A stretch of DNA of 64,000 nucleotides from Liriodendron chinense. Lineage: Eukaryota; Streptophyta; Magnoliopsida; Magnoliales; Magnoliaceae. Below the pieces are notes generated by a model that saw nothing but the letters and a program-made list of their open reading frames with translations, was not told where the DNA came from and made no database searches. Every line of letters starts with the position of its first letter. The first letter of the stretch is position 1. The translations under genes were made by a program, and so were the position numbers. Positions 47,301-50,300 of this stretch are shown in pieces. The stretch is taken from the NCBI GenBank assembly GCA_003013855.2, contig ML058337.1:496001-560000 (forward strand). Direction: 5' to 3'.

Positions 47301-50300
47301 AGGTGCATGTAGCTAGCAAGGTGCAGATGGTGCCCTAGCTAAAAGCATGTCCCTTTATTTGATACATAGAAGTTCCCTTCATTATTATGCCAGCCCAGAA
47401 GTTGACCCTACTGATTATTAACAAGCTGAAAGAAAAAAGAAAATATACTGTGGTCTGATTCAAGAATGTCATGTAGTGTTAGCATACCAATATGAGTAGT
47501 TGGAAAATGTGAAGTTACGACCTGCAAAAGATACTCAATCTGATACGCTCAAGAAATATGAGCATAACAGGTAAGCGCAACAGTTTCTTTCAGCCACATA
47601 TTGGTAGATGACTCGACCAGGACCAGTTGGTTGAGGCAGGCAAAAGGCACATCCAGATGATTGCATGGTGGGTACTTAGTTGCAGAACCCTTCTAATTAG
47701 GCGTCGCTCCTGCTTTGAACATGCTTTGGTCTTTCACTCCCACTATTGCTCCCTACCCATTTGCATTTGTTTACATTTTGAAACAGACACTTCCCTGATC
47801 CCACACCCAAATCTATCGTCACTCCATGCAAACTATAGATGGGTGGTATGGGTCTTTAAGTATGGCTAAATTGAGAACGACCAGACCACAAACAGAATGC
47901 TGAAAGGGGGTGTGTCGCCAACAACCACCTCGATCATCACCATAAGCAAAATGTCCTCCATGAGGAGCCTCACGACCATAGTAAGGATGAGGAAGTTAGG
48001 AATCTTTTTGAGGAAGAATAAATGCTTGGGGATGGGCTTAAGCTTAATTTCAGGAAGAAGAGATCAAATGAAGACAAAGGTCTAAAGCGTTTTGATTGAG
48101 AAGAGAGTAAAAACACCAAATATTTCATGGATAGCAAATAATAAAAGAAGTAACAGAATCCATAACAAGTGGTGGACGATTTTAAGGTGAAGGGTGGGAA
48201 GACATCTATGATTCAATTTTGAAGTACTAGTCAGAAATTGCTATAGGAAGAGGATTGGGACAGTCAAAGGCTACACAATTTGTTCTTTGATGAGATTTCA
48301 AATGAGGAGGCAGATTGGCTGTAATGCATGATTGGGGAGGAGGTGAAGATAGGCCTTTCAGATATGTGAAGAGAAAGCCACGAGCACAAATTTCTTTGTA
48401 ATTGCTTCCTTTCAGTTATTTTGGTAAAAGGTCAGGTGATCTACTTAGCATAGTTACAGAGTTTTGAAAAACTGGGAAAATATTAAAGGAAATGGGGGTG
48501 TCCTTCATCATCCAAGGGAAGGAGTTAAAAGTCTGAAAGAATTTAGGCTCCAGACTCATCAAGATCCCTTATCTATCAAATGATCTTGGAACAAAGTTGA
48601 GGAAGGTTCTCAGAAGGATGATCTCAGGTTTGCAACGGGCACTTGCGTATGAGGGAAATTCTCGACGGGGCTCTCATGGTGCACAAGCGCATGGACTCCA
48701 AATCTCAGGAGGGATGCCCTGAAATCATTTGTAAGCTAAATATGGAGAAGGTATATTGCCACGTGGACTGGAATTTCTCATTTATATGATTAGAAGAACG
48801 GGTTTTGGAGTAAGACAGGAGAGGTGGATACAGCAATGTGTCGGCCAAGGTTGCCAAACTCAGGACTCAAAACTTGACTCAGGTGGGTCAATGCGACGAT
48901 CCAGGCAAGTCACTTTTTATATTCAAATAATTATATAATTATAAACATTATAGCTAAATATTAAAAATAGTTAATTGCTTGATGAGTAAAGAGAGAGTTT
49001 TTAGAGGGAGAACATGAGAGAAGGAGCAGAATAGTCTCTTGAAAAGTTATTTTATACTCTGGTGGCATATGGCGCTTGGCAGGTAGAAACGGTGTTTTAA
49101 ATAGCGGTAGCGTGTTGTGTAGCGTTCAACCCTCTGTAGTATGTAGCATAGGTAACGTAAGCTACACGGTACTTCTATTTTTAATTTAAAAATAGGAAAA
49201 ATATGATAAATAGTAAGAAAAAAAATATATATGCTTCAAATATGAATCATTTGAAAAAAAAAATTCAAGTATAAGCATTGCTCAAACACCTTATTAATTA
49301 TCATTTATCAAAAGTCCACATCATCAACCTTCTAAGCAAACCGCTTTAATTAATATATTTAATTGAAACCACAAGTCACAAGTATGAAAAGAAGTTAAAA
49401 TCCCACAAATTGAGGTTATTAAGGACAGGAAAAAAAAAAAAAAACAATTATCATCTATAAAATAAAATAAAAAAGCGTAGCGTATGCTATATAGGCTACG
49501 AGCACGCTACATACATTACACATACACTACCACGCTACCTACGCCACGCGTATGCTACATATGCTACGACCCTTTAGCTTACGCTACAAGGGATTTATGC
49601 AATTTTCTAACGCTGTGTAGCGTCGTAACTACGCTACGAACACAACCACTATGATACGGACGCTATTCAAAACATAGAAATGGTATGCCTGCGACCCTAT
49701 GGTTCAATGGTAGACTCACAAGAGTTACAACATGAGGTCATGGGTTCGAGAACCCATTGTGGTGTGAGTGCGCAGGCATGTGTGGGGTGTGTGAGTACGT
49801 GTGGAAAAAAAAAAACTCAAAAAAATGAAACCAAATTAAACTGACTAGGTTGTGAGAATCAGTGTGACTATGTTACCATCCAAAATCCTATTGTATAAAC
49901 AATCCTAAATCTTTGATCAGTGGAAACTTAATTGTTCAAATAAGACCATTGAATATATCTATATGTTAACCACCCAATAAATATCCGCTAATTTGATAGG
50001 CAGATAAATAAACATAATTCTTGGTTCATGGTACATTAAATTGGCACCCATTTTTGGACAGTTCCACTTGAATTATTTAGATGCCATGTGTGAGAAAAGC
50101 TTGATACTCTGGCAGAGTAATGTAGATGATACACAGGCACTTAAAAAATACCTAGAAATCACAAGTGTGGCATACAAGTCAAATTAAACTGTCTAAATAA
50201 TGGTTCCAGTTTAGATGCATCATAAACAAAAAAATTGCACTTATTTATCTGACAGACTTGGATTGTGGACACAATGGACGGTTAAAAATGAAAAGTATCC

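Noticed and set aside
49688..49815. Possible tRNA gene
   Set aside because: A and B boxes are present, but the stems of a tRNA cloverleaf cannot be drawn and it ends in an A run, so it is a SINE.
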